Positions 8,479-17,155 of a stretch of 64,000 bases of DNA are shown piece after piece; the first letter of the stretch is position 1, and every line of letters starts with the position of its first letter. The DNA comes from Pseudofrankia saprophytica. GTDB taxonomy: Bacteria > Actinomycetota > Actinomycetes > Frankiales > Frankiaceae. The translations under genes were made by a program, and so were the position numbers. The stretch is taken from contig NZ_KI912266.1 in assembly GCF_000235425.2 (NCBI RefSeq), forward strand, positions 4,907,786-4,971,785, written 5' to 3'. The notes beneath the pieces are model-generated. The model was not told the DNA's origin. It saw nothing but the letters and a program-made list of their open reading frames with translations, and did no database searches.

Positions 8479-9043
8479 ACCGAGCCTTGGGTGGGTGTCG
8501 CACACCGCCTGACCTGGATATTGGCGGTTTTCACGCCAGAATTGCCGATCTTCGTACCGGTGACGTTACGTTCGCGAGGCGCTGACCAGCGCTGATTCAA
8601 GATCGATGGCGGGCGCTCTCGTCGTCGATGGACCGGTGGTTGGCTGTTGACAGCGACACGGTTCCGTCGCGGCGCGCGGCTTGGATCGGTATGCAGGCGC
8701 GGACATCCGGTCGACGCAACACGCCGCCGCCAGCGGGCGGGCGAGCAGCCCGCGCAAGCCCATCGCGACGGGCTGCGTCATTGTTGCAGCGATGGCGCGC
8801 GGCGAGACGCCGCCCTCGGCCAGCAGGGATCGAGCGATGATGGCGGCAGCGCTCGGCGAAAACCGTAGATCGCCGATTACGGGTGGTCACCGATTCGCTT
8901 CGACGACGCCGCCGCCATTAAAGCGGGTCTGACAATAGGCCGACGTTGATCACTGGCTACGGCCTACCGCCCCGGAGTACCCCTCGTCCCTGCCCCTCGG
9001 TTTCGAGGGGCGAAGCACATTCCGCCTGTAGGGGCCGGACGGC
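8479..9043. other. Gene-poor stretch
   Basis: About 565 bases between the second acyl-CoA dehydrogenase and the terminator of the next gene. Short open frames here are Arg/Ala-rich, lack ribosome-binding sites and resemble no protein. Nothing more was recognised. Confidence 0.5.
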
Positions 9044-9086
9044 GTTTGGCCGACACGGACGGTGTTCTTCTCCGTGTCGGCCAAAC
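9044..9086 (-). terminator. 16-bp perfect hairpin terminator
   Basis: The arm GTTTGGCCGACACGGA (9044-9059) and its exact reverse complement (9071-9086) flank an 11-base loop. The hairpin begins 38 bases after the stop of the minus-strand lipoprotein gene. There is no T-tract, as is common for actinobacterial terminators. Confidence 0.8.
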
Positions 9087-9124
9087 CTGTCCTCATGTGC
9101 GCGAAGACGCGCTCCGCCGTTCGG

Positions 9125-11188
9125 CTACATGCTGTTCTCTGGCTGGTGGTAGACGTGTCCGTCGACGATGGTGATCATCGTTCCGGTAGCCTGGAAGTCG
9201 TTGACCATCAGGTCGATGGTGAGGTGGAAGCCGTCCGGGCTGGTCTTCTTCGTGCTTAGGGTGATTCCGGTCTGGGTGAGATCGGAATACCAGTCGAGTT
9301 TGGAGACGGTGATGCTCGGCGCCGCGGCGGTGACCTTCTCGGTGCCGTTGAGGGTGCGCAGGCCGTCGTCGGAGAAGTTGGTGTAGCGGACGGCGACGGT
9401 GTCGATGGCGGTCTTGGCCGCATTCTCGGTGATCGTGATCGCGGCCGATCCGGTCTTCGCCCCGGCGAGCGTGTACGAGCCTGCGGGCGGGTAGGGCCGT
9501 GTCGGGATCGGGCTGCCGGGCACGTATGGGGTGCCCCAGGGGACGGTGTCGGAGATCGGGGCGACGGTACGCGCTGGTTGCGGCTTGCGGCTGGTGAACC
9601 TGGCGATCATCATCCGCGCGGTACGGCCACCAAGTTCGGTGGAGGTCTCGCACTTCAGCGGGTTCGCGCCGCCGCAGGCAGGTGCGACCGCGAGTGCCTG
9701 CCAGTAGACGACGGCGGTGCCGTCCGGTGACCAGCGCGGGTCGGCCATCCCGTTCCAGTTCGGGTCGTTGATCGCGCCAGGACTGCCGTCGCCGGCGGCG
9801 TTGATCTGCTGCCCCTGGTAGGTGCCACGGTCTCCGTACCGGTCGATCAGGATCGGCTGGAAGAACCGTCGCGGCCCGTTGTTGCGGATTGAGGAGATTG
9901 CGCCGGGAGTGACCAGGTCTGTGATCGGTGGGACGCCGCGCATGCCGGCGACGAACTCCTGGCGGTCGGAGCCTCTTGTGTCCATGGCGACTGTCCAGTT
10001 GCCGTCCGGCGACAGGTCCATCGGGTCGGTGTACTCAGGGTTGGCGGTCAGTCGGCGCACCTTGCCGGTGGTCAGGTCGGCCGCGAAGACGTCGATGTTG
10101 GATGACTCTTCCGGGTAGCCGATGTAGGCGACCTCTTTGCCGTCCTTGCTGAAGCCGCGCAGCTCACCGACGGAGACGGCCTTCGGGTTGATCTTCAGCT
10201 GGTCGAGGTGGGCTGGGTCGACGTAGACGTTCTGCCTGTCCGCCGCGGTGTCGAACAGCCGGGTGACCGACGTGATGTCGTAGCGGGGCGCCAGCGGGGT
10301 GCCGGTCGTGGGATTCGGGTTGAATGTCAGCCGGCCGAGGTAACCAAACTGTCCGATCGCGTCGTTGGAGAAGGTGAAGCTGTTGAAACCGAGATGGACA
10401 TCGTCCGGGTTCAGCCGCAGCTCACGAATGTTCCCGCCCTTGCCGGACCCGTCGGCCGTGTCGTTGAACCGGATCGGATACATGTGAACCTGGTCTGGCG
10501 TGCAACCAGGTTCGGCGATCTTGGCGGACCCGCAGTCGATGATGTTTGTGCCGGCCAGGATTCGTTTGCCGTCGTTGAACGGCTGCGGATAGTCGAGGGC
10601 TTCGTTGCGGCCGATCTGGTTTCCGACCGGGAGACCGCAGGTCACGCATTTCCACGCGTCACCGTTGGGGAAGGTGCTGCCGTCGGTCTTCACGATGATG
10701 ATCTGCGAGCCCGAGTAGATGCTCGTAGGGTCGGGGGCCGCTGGCGCCCCGGCGAAGCTGACCGTCGCGGAGACGGTGCGCCCGTCCGGCAGGTAGCCAC
10801 CCGACTGCAGACCGACTGACTGGCCGATGCAGCCCGTGCCACGCGGGTTGATCGCCGTGGTGCAGCCGCCCGGCGCGATGTTCGCTGTGACCGGGGGCAA
10901 CGGCAGTTCGCTGACCGAGATCGGCTCCGGCTTGGGAGCAGGCGGATTGTCCTTCACCTCGGGAAGCGCGTTGACCCCGGTCGCCGGCGCGGGAGACGTC
11001 TCGGCACCGCCGGGCGAGCCCGCCGACGAGCACGCCACCACCGCGACCACCAGCGCCACGACCAATCCGACGACCGACCATCGCCTCCGGGCAGCCTCCC
11101 GCGGCAGTCGGAGCCTGGCCGGGACCCCTTTACGGAAGGTGTGCGCTACCCGTGGGGCGCCACGAGAACTCGTCGAGCGTAAAGGCAT
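9125..11188 (-). CDS. Large secreted beta-propeller (PD40/TolB-like) lipoprotein
   Basis: The ATG at 11188 has AGAGGACAG just upstream and yields 687 residues. Starts at 11221 (ATG) and 11233 (GTG) are possible but have weaker sites. A basic N-terminus and a hydrophobic helix end in VVACSS, a lipobox. The mature protein has repeated blade-like segments with Asp/Gly turns, for example LRGFSKDGKEVAYIG, MDLSPDGNWTVAMDT and PRWSPDGTAVVYWQ, characteristic of PD40 WD40-like propellers. Paired cysteines occur in WKCVTCG and elsewhere. It is probably cell-surface attached. No catalytic residues were recognised, so the role (ligand binding, scaffold or hydrolase partner) is unknown. Confidence 0.75.
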   Translation of the reverse strand: MPLRSTSSRGAPRVAHTFRKGVPARLRLPREAARRRWSVVGLVVALVVAVVACSSAGSPGGAETSPAPATGVNALPEVKDNPPAPKPEPISVSELPLPPVTANIAPGGCTTAINPRGTGCIGQSVGLQSGGYLPDGRTVSATVSFAGAPAAPDPTSIYSGSQIIIVKTDGSTFPNGDAWKCVTCGLPVGNQIGRNEALDYPQPFNDGKRILAGTNIIDCGSAKIAEPGCTPDQVHMYPIRFNDTADGSGKGGNIRELRLNPDDVHLGFNSFTFSNDAIGQFGYLGRLTFNPNPTTGTPLAPRYDITSVTRLFDTAADRQNVYVDPAHLDQLKINPKAVSVGELRGFSKDGKEVAYIGYPEESSNIDVFAADLTTGKVRRLTANPEYTDPMDLSPDGNWTVAMDTRGSDRQEFVAGMRGVPPITDLVTPGAISSIRNNGPRRFFQPILIDRYGDRGTYQGQQINAAGDGSPGAINDPNWNGMADPRWSPDGTAVVYWQALAVAPACGGANPLKCETSTELGGRTARMMIARFTSRKPQPARTVAPISDTVPWGTPYVPGSPIPTRPYPPAGSYTLAGAKTGSAAITITENAAKTAIDTVAVRYTNFSDDGLRTLNGTEKVTAAAPSITVSKLDWYSDLTQTGITLSTKKTSPDGFHLTIDLMVNDFQATGTMITIVDGHVYHQPENSM

Positions 11189-11532
11189 TCTGTCCTCTTC
11201 TTCCTGTGGAGCGATGGTCATAGCCGCGCTCACCTCGTAGGAAATCTCGCCACATTCAGGGCGCCGGAATTCCGAGGCATCGTCAGCACCAGAGGCCCTC
11301 GGCCAACATGGGACCTGTGGTCGACCGAACGGGACCGGTTCCGCATCGTCCCTTAACGACGATGGAGCTTTCTAGAAATCCCCCGTGGCATCGAAGTTCG
11401 GCATCCACGCGGGTCGCCGCTCGGGGCGATTGATCATCCAATGCCAACGGTGGCGCGTCGCGCGAGACATGACAAAGTCCTACTGGCCGCGAGAAGGGCC
11501 AGTCGTTTACGACCAGCTTTGGCCTCCGCGGG
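11189..11532. other. Intergenic region with short hairpin
   Basis: It lies between two minus-strand genes and holds the lipoprotein promoter and the end of the amidohydrolase transcript. No gene was recognised. Open frames here are antisense-like. Confidence 0.5.
11482..11503 (-). terminator. Short hairpin after amidohydrolase gene
   Basis: ACTGGCC (11482-11488) and GGCCAGT (11497-11503) form a 7-bp stem with an 8-base loop, about 30 bases beyond the amidohydrolase stop. It is a weak candidate because the stem is short. Confidence 0.4.
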
Positions 11533-12822
11533 TCAGCTCCAGCCGCCGGCTCCAGTACGGAAGGCGGTGATGCTGGCCGCCGCCGGAACGGCGTCGATCG
11601 GTGTGGCGAGCTGTTCGGCGCTGGGAGCGCTGATGTCGCTCGCGATGGCCTGGAGGGCGGTGCGGTCGAGGCCGTAGACGCCGATCGCGTTCTCACCGAC
11701 CATCCGGCGGGTGTCCGCCGGCGCTACGGCGTTGAAGGTGTTGCGCAGCGCGAGGCGGGTGACCGACGGCGTGTCCTGGCCGTCGGGATAGACGAAGGTG
11801 CCTTCGAGGTGGGGGTAGTCGGATCCCCACAGCAGCTGCGACTGCAGCCCGTGACTGACCACCTGCTCGACCTCGTAGGGGGACGCGAAGCTCGCGCCGA
11901 CGAATACGTTGGTGGCTAGGTACTCGCTGGGCCGTCGGGGCACCTGTTCGAGCAGTGCCTGGTTGAGCGGCTCGTTGCGCTTCGAGTCGTAGAAGGCGTG
12001 CAGCGCGTCAAGTTCGATCGCCTTCGCGGGAAGCCAGCTACCAGGTGTCTCGGTAATCACGAGCTTGAGGCCCGGGTGGCGCTCGAACACACCGGCGAAG
12101 ATCAGCCACCAGACCGCCCGCTGGGAGAGAAATCCGGCCGACTCCAGCTGGATCAGCGCGACGGATTCGAGTCCGGTGTAGCGGGCGGTCATGCCGCCGC
12201 CGACGTGGGTGACCAGCGGCATCCCGAGTTCTTCGCAGACCGACCACAGTGGTTCCCAGAGACGTCGGTTGTACTCCGGCAGTTCGCCGTCGCGCATCGC
12301 CGGGAAGTTCACCCCCCGCAGACCGGCGTCCCGAGCCCAGGCCACCTCCGTGACGGCGGCGTCGATGTCCCACATCGGCAGGTAGGCGAGGCCGATGTGG
12401 CGATGCGGCGCGCGCGAGACGAAGTCGGCGAGCCATCGATTGTAGATCCGCTGCCCGACGCCGATGAGCTCCCGGTCTCCGTCGGGCCTGGGCTTGCCCA
12501 GCGGCGAGGAGATGAACGGGATCGGTTCCAGGTTCATGGAACCGTGGAAGATCACCCCGGCAGCGATGCCGTCGTGGTCGTAGTCGGCGAGACGCGCGGC
12601 CGAGTCGTGGTGCCCGGCAGTACGGAAGTTCGGGTGATCGAGATAGCCGCTGCCGGCGAGCATCGCCGCCGCGGCCTCCTTGTTCTGGCGCTCGCTCGCG
12701 GCGAAGCGGTCGAAGTCGTCGAGATATCTGGCCGGGCAGTAGGCGCGCAGGTCGTCGATCAGCCGCGGCCCGATGTGGGTGTCGTTCGAGACCACGATGA
12801 CTGGGTCGGTCGGTAAGGCCAT
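11533..12822 (-). CDS. Amidohydrolase (ACMSD-like metal-dependent TIM barrel)
   Basis: A 429-residue protein from ATG 12822, with GAGGTGA immediately upstream. The fold is recognised from VVSNDTHIGPRL near the N-terminus, LVTHVGGGM in the middle, LVITETPGSW and the late GSDYPHLEGTF with its metal-binding aspartate. Members decarboxylate or hydrolyse aromatic-ring cleavage products and related acids. The usual N-terminal HxH is reduced here to a single histidine (DTHIG), a known variation in this actinobacterial subgroup, so metal occupancy may differ. It is followed upstream by a same-strand lipoprotein gene 137 bases away. Confidence 0.85.
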   Translation of the reverse strand: MALPTDPVIVVSNDTHIGPRLIDDLRAYCPARYLDDFDRFAASERQNKEAAAAMLAGSGYLDHPNFRTAGHHDSAARLADYDHDGIAAGVIFHGSMNLEPIPFISSPLGKPRPDGDRELIGVGQRIYNRWLADFVSRAPHRHIGLAYLPMWDIDAAVTEVAWARDAGLRGVNFPAMRDGELPEYNRRLWEPLWSVCEELGMPLVTHVGGGMTARYTGLESVALIQLESAGFLSQRAVWWLIFAGVFERHPGLKLVITETPGSWLPAKAIELDALHAFYDSKRNEPLNQALLEQVPRRPSEYLATNVFVGASFASPYEVEQVVSHGLQSQLLWGSDYPHLEGTFVYPDGQDTPSVTRLALRNTFNAVAPADTRRMVGENAIGVYGLDRTALQAIASDISAPSAEQLATPIDAVPAAASITAFRTGAGGWS

Positions 12823-12959
12823 GAGGTCACCTCTTGTTGATCGGGCCGGCGCCAACGCGGACCACGATGCCGGTCATTCAAACGGGACTCGCTACTCGGG
12901 TGGTTTGGCAAGATCGCCGGCAAGGACCCGCGACCAGGCGGCGCTCCCGGGCATCGCGA

Positions 12960-13508
12960 TCAACCGAGCTGCAAGATCTCTACCTGGTTTCCCCATGGGT
13001 CGAGAAGGTCGATGGATCGCCCGGTCTGGTTGTTCGGGGTTCCGGTGAACTCGCCCTGCACCGTGGCGCCGTTCGCGACCGCCCGCGCCTGTGCCGCGGT
13101 CAGGTTCGGAACCTGGATTACGAAGGCTCCTGCCTTCTTGTCGTCGGACTGTCCTGGGAGCAGGATCAATCCGGGGCCACCGTTGGGAAACGTCACGACG
13201 CCCACGTTGCCCTGGACCTTGAGAGCGAGTTTCGCGCCGAAGACCGCGCCGTAGAACTTCTCGCCGGCGTCGAGACTGCCGACGTGTAGTTTGATCATGA
13301 GTATGGTCCCGTTCGGCGCGGCCGGATCCTTCGAAGCCGAGGCCGTCGCCGACGGAATACTCTCGATGGAGAAGGTGGTCGCAGCGGCGGCCGGCGTCGA
13401 GCTAGTTTCGAGTCGGGCGCTGGGAGCAGCGGCGGAATGGCTGCCGGTCGAACCGCACCCGGCCGCCAGCACCAGAGGCGCAACAAGCAGGAGCGCGCGT
13501 CGGCGCAT
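12960..13508 (-). CDS. Glyoxalase/VOC-fold lipoprotein
   Basis: A 182-residue protein from ATG 13508. The N-terminus MRRRALLLVAPLVLAAGC is a lipoprotein signal with a Cys-containing lipobox, followed by a Ser/Ala/Thr-rich linker. From about residue 75 a vicinal-oxygen-chelate half-module is visible (LHVGSLDAGEKFYGAVFG, then VVTFPNGGPGL and SIDLLDPWGNQVEIL). VOC proteins are usually cytosolic glyoxalases, dioxygenases or resistance proteins, so export as a lipoprotein is notable. The C-terminal GNxVEI strand, where a metal ligand normally sits, is retained. The function is unknown. Confidence 0.78.
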   Translation of the reverse strand: MRRRALLLVAPLVLAAGCGSTGSHSAAAPSARLETSSTPAAAATTFSIESIPSATASASKDPAAPNGTILMIKLHVGSLDAGEKFYGAVFGAKLALKVQGNVGVVTFPNGGPGLILLPGQSDDKKAGAFVIQVPNLTAAQARAVANGATVQGEFTGTPNNQTGRSIDLLDPWGNQVEILQLG

Positions 13509-13965
13509 GAAAAGGTCTCTCAATTCTCTCGGACACCAGATCATCTGGCGCATCTCTCTGCCATGGAGCCACGAATGGCCCGGCTATCCCCGCGCGACTC
13601 GGCCTGGCTATCTATCGCCCAGCCCGTTCCGAGGCGGCTCGCTGCTCGGCTGTCTCCGCCGTGGACCCGCCTGGCTCGCCGAGGCGGCCCGTGACGGAAG
13701 GCCGCGCGCACCACGGTCATCACCGGCCCGAACGTTGACCGTTCAGCCTGCCCCTCCTCGGACCAGGCAGCTGACTCCGACCGCGACAGTGAGAGGAAAC
13801 CAGAATTCTCGACATCTGTCGAGTGAAGAGGTGTCGCCGCTACTCGGACCTCGGCGTCGTCGATCAAGCGGCGAAGATGATCGTGCGCTCCGGGCGCCTG
13901 CCCGGCCGGCGAGGGTGACGCCGCTCCGTCGCTCCGGTGGCGGCCCGACGGACCGGAGCGCTGTC
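13509..13965. other. Gene-poor stretch
   Basis: 457 bases between the VOC lipoprotein start and the end of a TetR gene, both on the minus strand. Open frames on both strands are low-complexity Arg/Pro. No structure was recognised. Confidence 0.5.
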
Positions 13966-14634
13966 TCAGCCCGTTGGCAAGGCGCCGAGCCGCACTCCGC
14001 TCCGGTCCGCGATCCCACGCAGCGCACAGTCGAGGTCGTACTCGAACTGCGCGTCCGGTGAGGTCTTGGCAGCCGCCGCAACCACCTCACGAAGCGTCAT
14101 GAGATCGTCGACCTCGACCGCCTCAAGCTCGGTCATGAGCGCCCGGTGCATCCCCGTCACCGGCGCGTCACCGGACCCGATGCTCGCCAGGACGACCTGG
14201 AAGAGGAACGCATAGGCACGGGTCGCGTCATCGATCGAGAAGCCGCAGGCGCGAAGCCGCCCGACCAGACCGTCCATGGCACGCAACTGCACCCGCCCAA
14301 GCACGAGCCGAGGCGTCGCGAACCGGATCCACCCCCCGGCCGCCATGAGCCCAGCACGCGTCGCGCGGGCGTAGGACTCCATCACCGCGTTCCAGCTGCC
14401 ATCTGGCTGCGGAGACCACCGCGCCGATTCGCCCTCATCGATGATCGCGCCGAGGACGAGCTCGCCGATGTCGCCGCGGTCGCGGACATGCCAGTAGATG
14501 CTTGTCCGGGCAACACCCAGCTCGGCCGCGAGCGCGGCCGGGTTCACGGCATCGGGACCGAGCCGCCGGGCCGCCACGATCAGCTCCTCGCGGCTGAAGG
14601 TCGGCACACGCCCGCGACCACGACGCTCCACCAC
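13966..14634 (-). CDS. TetR-family transcriptional regulator A
   Basis: The DNA-binding region is FSREELIVAARRLG followed by ALAAELGVARTSIYWHVRDRG, a TetR helix-turn-helix with the usual Tyr-x-His. An all-alpha ligand domain follows. The start is uncertain: two adjacent GTG codons (14634, 14631) directly precede the conserved region, whereas the frame continues upstream with no protein-like sequence. From 14634 the product is 222 residues. An 18-bp dyad related to one next to the P450 gene lies 215 bases upstream. The neighbouring P450 and TetR B genes suggest control of P450-linked metabolism. Confidence 0.8.
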   Translation of the reverse strand: MVERRGRGRVPTFSREELIVAARRLGPDAVNPAALAAELGVARTSIYWHVRDRGDIGELVLGAIIDEGESARWSPQPDGSWNAVMESYARATRAGLMAAGGWIRFATPRLVLGRVQLRAMDGLVGRLRACGFSIDDATRAYAFLFQVVLASIGSGDAPVTGMHRALMTELEAVEVDDLMTLREVVAAAAKTSPDAQFEYDLDCALRGIADRSGVRLGALPTG

Positions 14635-14848
14635 CCGACGGTACCCACCCGCCGGGACCGGAACTGCAGGGCAGCCACGCTCCCAGCGCCGACGATGGAT
14701 GCCGCCACGCGTCGCTGGCGCCGCATGCCCTGCCGCCGCGGCCGAGCAAGGATCGACCCCCGGTAGGGCGACAGCCACCAGGCCGCGCCTACCCTGGCGC
14801 CGTCTGCACGGCTGGTGAGCAGCATCTGTGTCGGGCGCCGTCTCAATA

Positions 14849-14866
14849 TTTGAGCAGATGTTCAAA
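14849..14866. promoter_or_regulatory. TetR-type operator, copy 1
   Basis: TTTGAGC-AGAT-GTTCAAA is an imperfect dyad with 5-bp perfect outer arms and an 8-base centre. The same arms and spacing occur at 15570-15587. It sits between TetR A and the end of TetR B. Confidence 0.55.
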
Positions 14867-14889
14867 CTTTCGGGCTGCCGATCCTGGCG

Positions 14890-15486
14890 TCAGAGGCGGC
14901 GGGCCCGTTGCTGTTCAAGGCGCGTGACCAGGCGGCTCATCGCGGCGCGGGCCTGCTTGTGCGCGGTCTCGTAGCCGGCAACCTCGTCGGCGACGAGGCC
15001 GAGGGCCAGACCCTGCACGGTCGCGGCGATCAGGGCAGGCGGGTAGTCAAGCGGGTCGAGATCGTACTCGGGGAGAATCTTGTCGAGGACCGCCATCTGC
15101 AGGCGCCGTACCTCGCGTGCGACCTCGCCCATCGATGCCTTCAGCGCCGGCCGGTGGTTCGCCGCGGCGAGGAACTCGATGAACAGTGCGGTGCCACGGG
15201 GGTCGGAGGCGAGGTCCCACCAGGCTTGCAGGGGTCGCGGTGAGGCCAGCGCCGCCTCCATGCGTTCGACAACGCGCTCGGAACGCCTGCGCAGCAGCGC
15301 GACGAACAAGTCGTCCATCGTCGCAAAGTAGTAGTGCAGCAGCGGTGCCTTCAGGCCTATCCGCTCGGCGACGTTGCGTGAGGTGACGGCGGCGTAGCCC
15401 TCCAGGAGCATGATCTCCTCCGCCGCGTTGAGCACGCGGTTCACCTTCTCTTCGGTCGCCGCGCGCCGGCGACGGGGCTCGGCCAT
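14890..15486 (-). CDS. TetR-family transcriptional regulator B
   Basis: A 198-residue regulator from ATG 15486 with GGAGGAG directly upstream. The helix-turn-helix reads SRNVAERIGLKAPLLHYYFATMDDLF. The ligand domain contains FIEFLAAANHRPALKASMGEV. It is divergent from the P450 at 15625 with a 138-base shared promoter region that contains an 18-bp dyad, the classic arrangement of a repressor beside its target. It is similar in the HTH to TetR C at 19325 (both have HYYFA-M-DLF), indicating duplication together with the P450 genes. The inducer is unknown. Confidence 0.9.
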   Translation of the reverse strand: MAEPRRRRAATEEKVNRVLNAAEEIMLLEGYAAVTSRNVAERIGLKAPLLHYYFATMDDLFVALLRRRSERVVERMEAALASPRPLQAWWDLASDPRGTALFIEFLAAANHRPALKASMGEVAREVRRLQMAVLDKILPEYDLDPLDYPPALIAATVQGLALGLVADEVAGYETAHKQARAAMSRLVTRLEQQRARRL

Positions 15487-15569
15487 CCAACTCCTCCCAG
15501 CTCCTCCTTCGATCAAGTCGTCCCATCCTGCCGGACAGTCGAGCGTCTTGACAGCGTGTCCCCGCGAAG

Positions 15570-15587
15570 TTTGAATGACCGCTCAAA
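15570..15587. promoter_or_regulatory. TetR-type operator, copy 2
   Basis: TTTGAAT-GACC-GCTCAAA shares the outer arms TTTGA/TCAAA and 8-base spacing with the site at 14849. It lies between divergent TetR B and P450 genes, 38 bases before the P450 GTG, where a repressor would block the promoter. Confidence 0.6.
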
Positions 15588-15624
15588 GTAGACGTGGTGG
15601 AGAGTCGAGCCCGGAGGTGTCGGA

Positions 15625-16818
15625 GTGAGCAACACGAGGCCGGTGTACTGGGACCCGTTCGACGGTGAGTTAGCGCGCGATCCGTACCCGATCTACCGGC
15701 GGCTGCGGACCGAGGCTCCGCTCTGGTACAACGGGCGCCACGATTTCTGGGTCCTCAGCCGTTGGGACGACATCAACAGCGGGCTGGTCGACTGGGCAAC
15801 CTACTCCTCGTCGAGGGGTCCGATCCTTGAGCTCATCAAGGCGAACATCGAGATCCCACCGGGCACGCTGCTCATGGAGGACCCGCCGATCCACGACATC
15901 CACCGGCGCCTGCTCGCGCGGGTGTTCACCCCCCGTCGGGTGCTGTCGCTGGAGGCCGCGATCCGGGAGTACTGCGTCCGCTGCCTCGACCGCCTCGATG
16001 GGGTCGACCGGTTCGATCTCATGGCCGCGTTCGCCAACGAGGTCCCGATGCGCGTCATCGGGATGCTGCTCGGCATCCCCGAGGACGACCAGCTCACGGT
16101 CCGGGAACGGGCCGACGCGAAGCTGCGGACCGAACCCGGCCAGCAGATGAAGGTCTCCAGCAGCGCCCTCATGGACACCGATCTGTTCGCGAACTACATC
16201 GACTGGCGCGCCGAGCATCCCTCCGACGACCTGATGACCGAACTCATGAACGCCGAGTTCGAGGACGAGCGGGGCATCACGCGCACACTCACCCGCGAGG
16301 AGATCCTCACCTACGTGACCGTGTTGGCAGGCGCGGGCAATGAGACTACCGCACGCCTGATCGGCTGGCTCGTCGCGCTGCTCGCCCGCTACCCCGACCA
16401 GCGTGCCGATCTTCTCGCGCACCGTGAGTTGATCCCGAACACCGTCGAGGAGACGCTGCGCTTCGAGCCAACAGGTCATGCCATCGCGCGCTACGTCACC
16501 CGAGACGTCGAACTGCACGGCCAAACGGTCCCGGCCGGCAGCGCGATGATGCTGCTCGTCGCCTCGGCGAACCGCGACGAGAAGCGATGGGACGACGGCG
16601 AGACCTACGACATCCGCCGCAAGATCGACCAGCACATCACCTTCGGAATCGGGACCCACTACTGCCTGGGCGCCGCGCTGGCCAGGATCGAAGGTCGGAT
16701 CGCGCTCGACGAGTTCCTCACCCGGTTTCCGACCTGGGACATCGACTGGGACAACACCGCACTGTCGTCGACCTCGACCATGCGCGGCTGGGAAACCCTT
16801 CCCCTCAGCGTCGCCTGA
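15625..16818 (+). CDS. Cytochrome P450 (first paralog)
   Basis: A 397-residue soluble bacterial P450, started by GTG 15625 with GGAGG seven bases upstream. The I-helix has AGAGNETTARLIGWL with the oxygen-activating acid/Thr pair, the K-helix has EETLRFEP (ExxR), and the heme loop FGIGTHYCLGAALA places the thiolate at Cys347. It is a monooxygenase that needs a ferredoxin and reductase. A matching small ferredoxin lies at 18154 but no reductase is seen. The second P450 at 19938 is a close paralog with the same Cys position. The substrate cannot be inferred beyond a small hydrophobic molecule. Confidence 0.95.
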   Translation: MSNTRPVYWDPFDGELARDPYPIYRRLRTEAPLWYNGRHDFWVLSRWDDINSGLVDWATYSSSRGPILELIKANIEIPPGTLLMEDPPIHDIHRRLLARVFTPRRVLSLEAAIREYCVRCLDRLDGVDRFDLMAAFANEVPMRVIGMLLGIPEDDQLTVRERADAKLRTEPGQQMKVSSSALMDTDLFANYIDWRAEHPSDDLMTELMNAEFEDERGITRTLTREEILTYVTVLAGAGNETTARLIGWLVALLARYPDQRADLLAHRELIPNTVEETLRFEPTGHAIARYVTRDVELHGQTVPAGSAMMLLVASANRDEKRWDDGETYDIRRKIDQHITFGIGTHYCLGAALARIEGRIALDEFLTRFPTWDIDWDNTALSSTSTMRGWETLPLSVA

Positions 16819-17081
16819 GGTCGGCTCGCTCCCTCACCGACTGATGGCTCGCGCGTCGTCGACGATGCCGTACGCGCCCGCCATCGCCACTCAGATTGGC
16901 GTTCGCCGTCGGTGAGCTGGCCATTTGCATCGATGCGCTCGCCGCCGGGTAGGCCTCACCGCGTTCCGTTCCGGTGCCGACGCTGGCGGCTGGACCTTGA
17001 CCGCTCCGCGCGAGCGTGTCTCCGCTCCGGTCGTTAGCACTGGCCGTCGGGCTCGTCGCCACTGCGGGTGGGCGTCACCGC

Positions 17082-17137
17082 CCGCGGTTCGACGGCGGCA
17101 CCAGCCAGCGTGCGTGGGTCCCGCCGTCGAACCGCGG
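17082..17137 (-). terminator. 17-bp perfect inverted repeat, terminator
   Basis: CCGCGGTTCGACGGCGG (17082-17098) and its exact reverse complement (17121-17137) are separated by 22 bases. It begins 18 bases after the stop of the minus-strand SDR and faces the convergent P450 gene, so it could end transcription from both sides. The remaining P450-to-SDR gap (16819-17081) shows no gene. Confidence 0.75.
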
Positions 17138-17155
17138 AAGAAACCATGGGCGGGA

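Noticed and set aside
12038-12816. Open frames on both strands across the amidohydrolase gene (plus-strand 11998-12816, minus-strand 12038-12436)
   Set aside because: They overlap the amidohydrolase entirely and lack protein-like composition.
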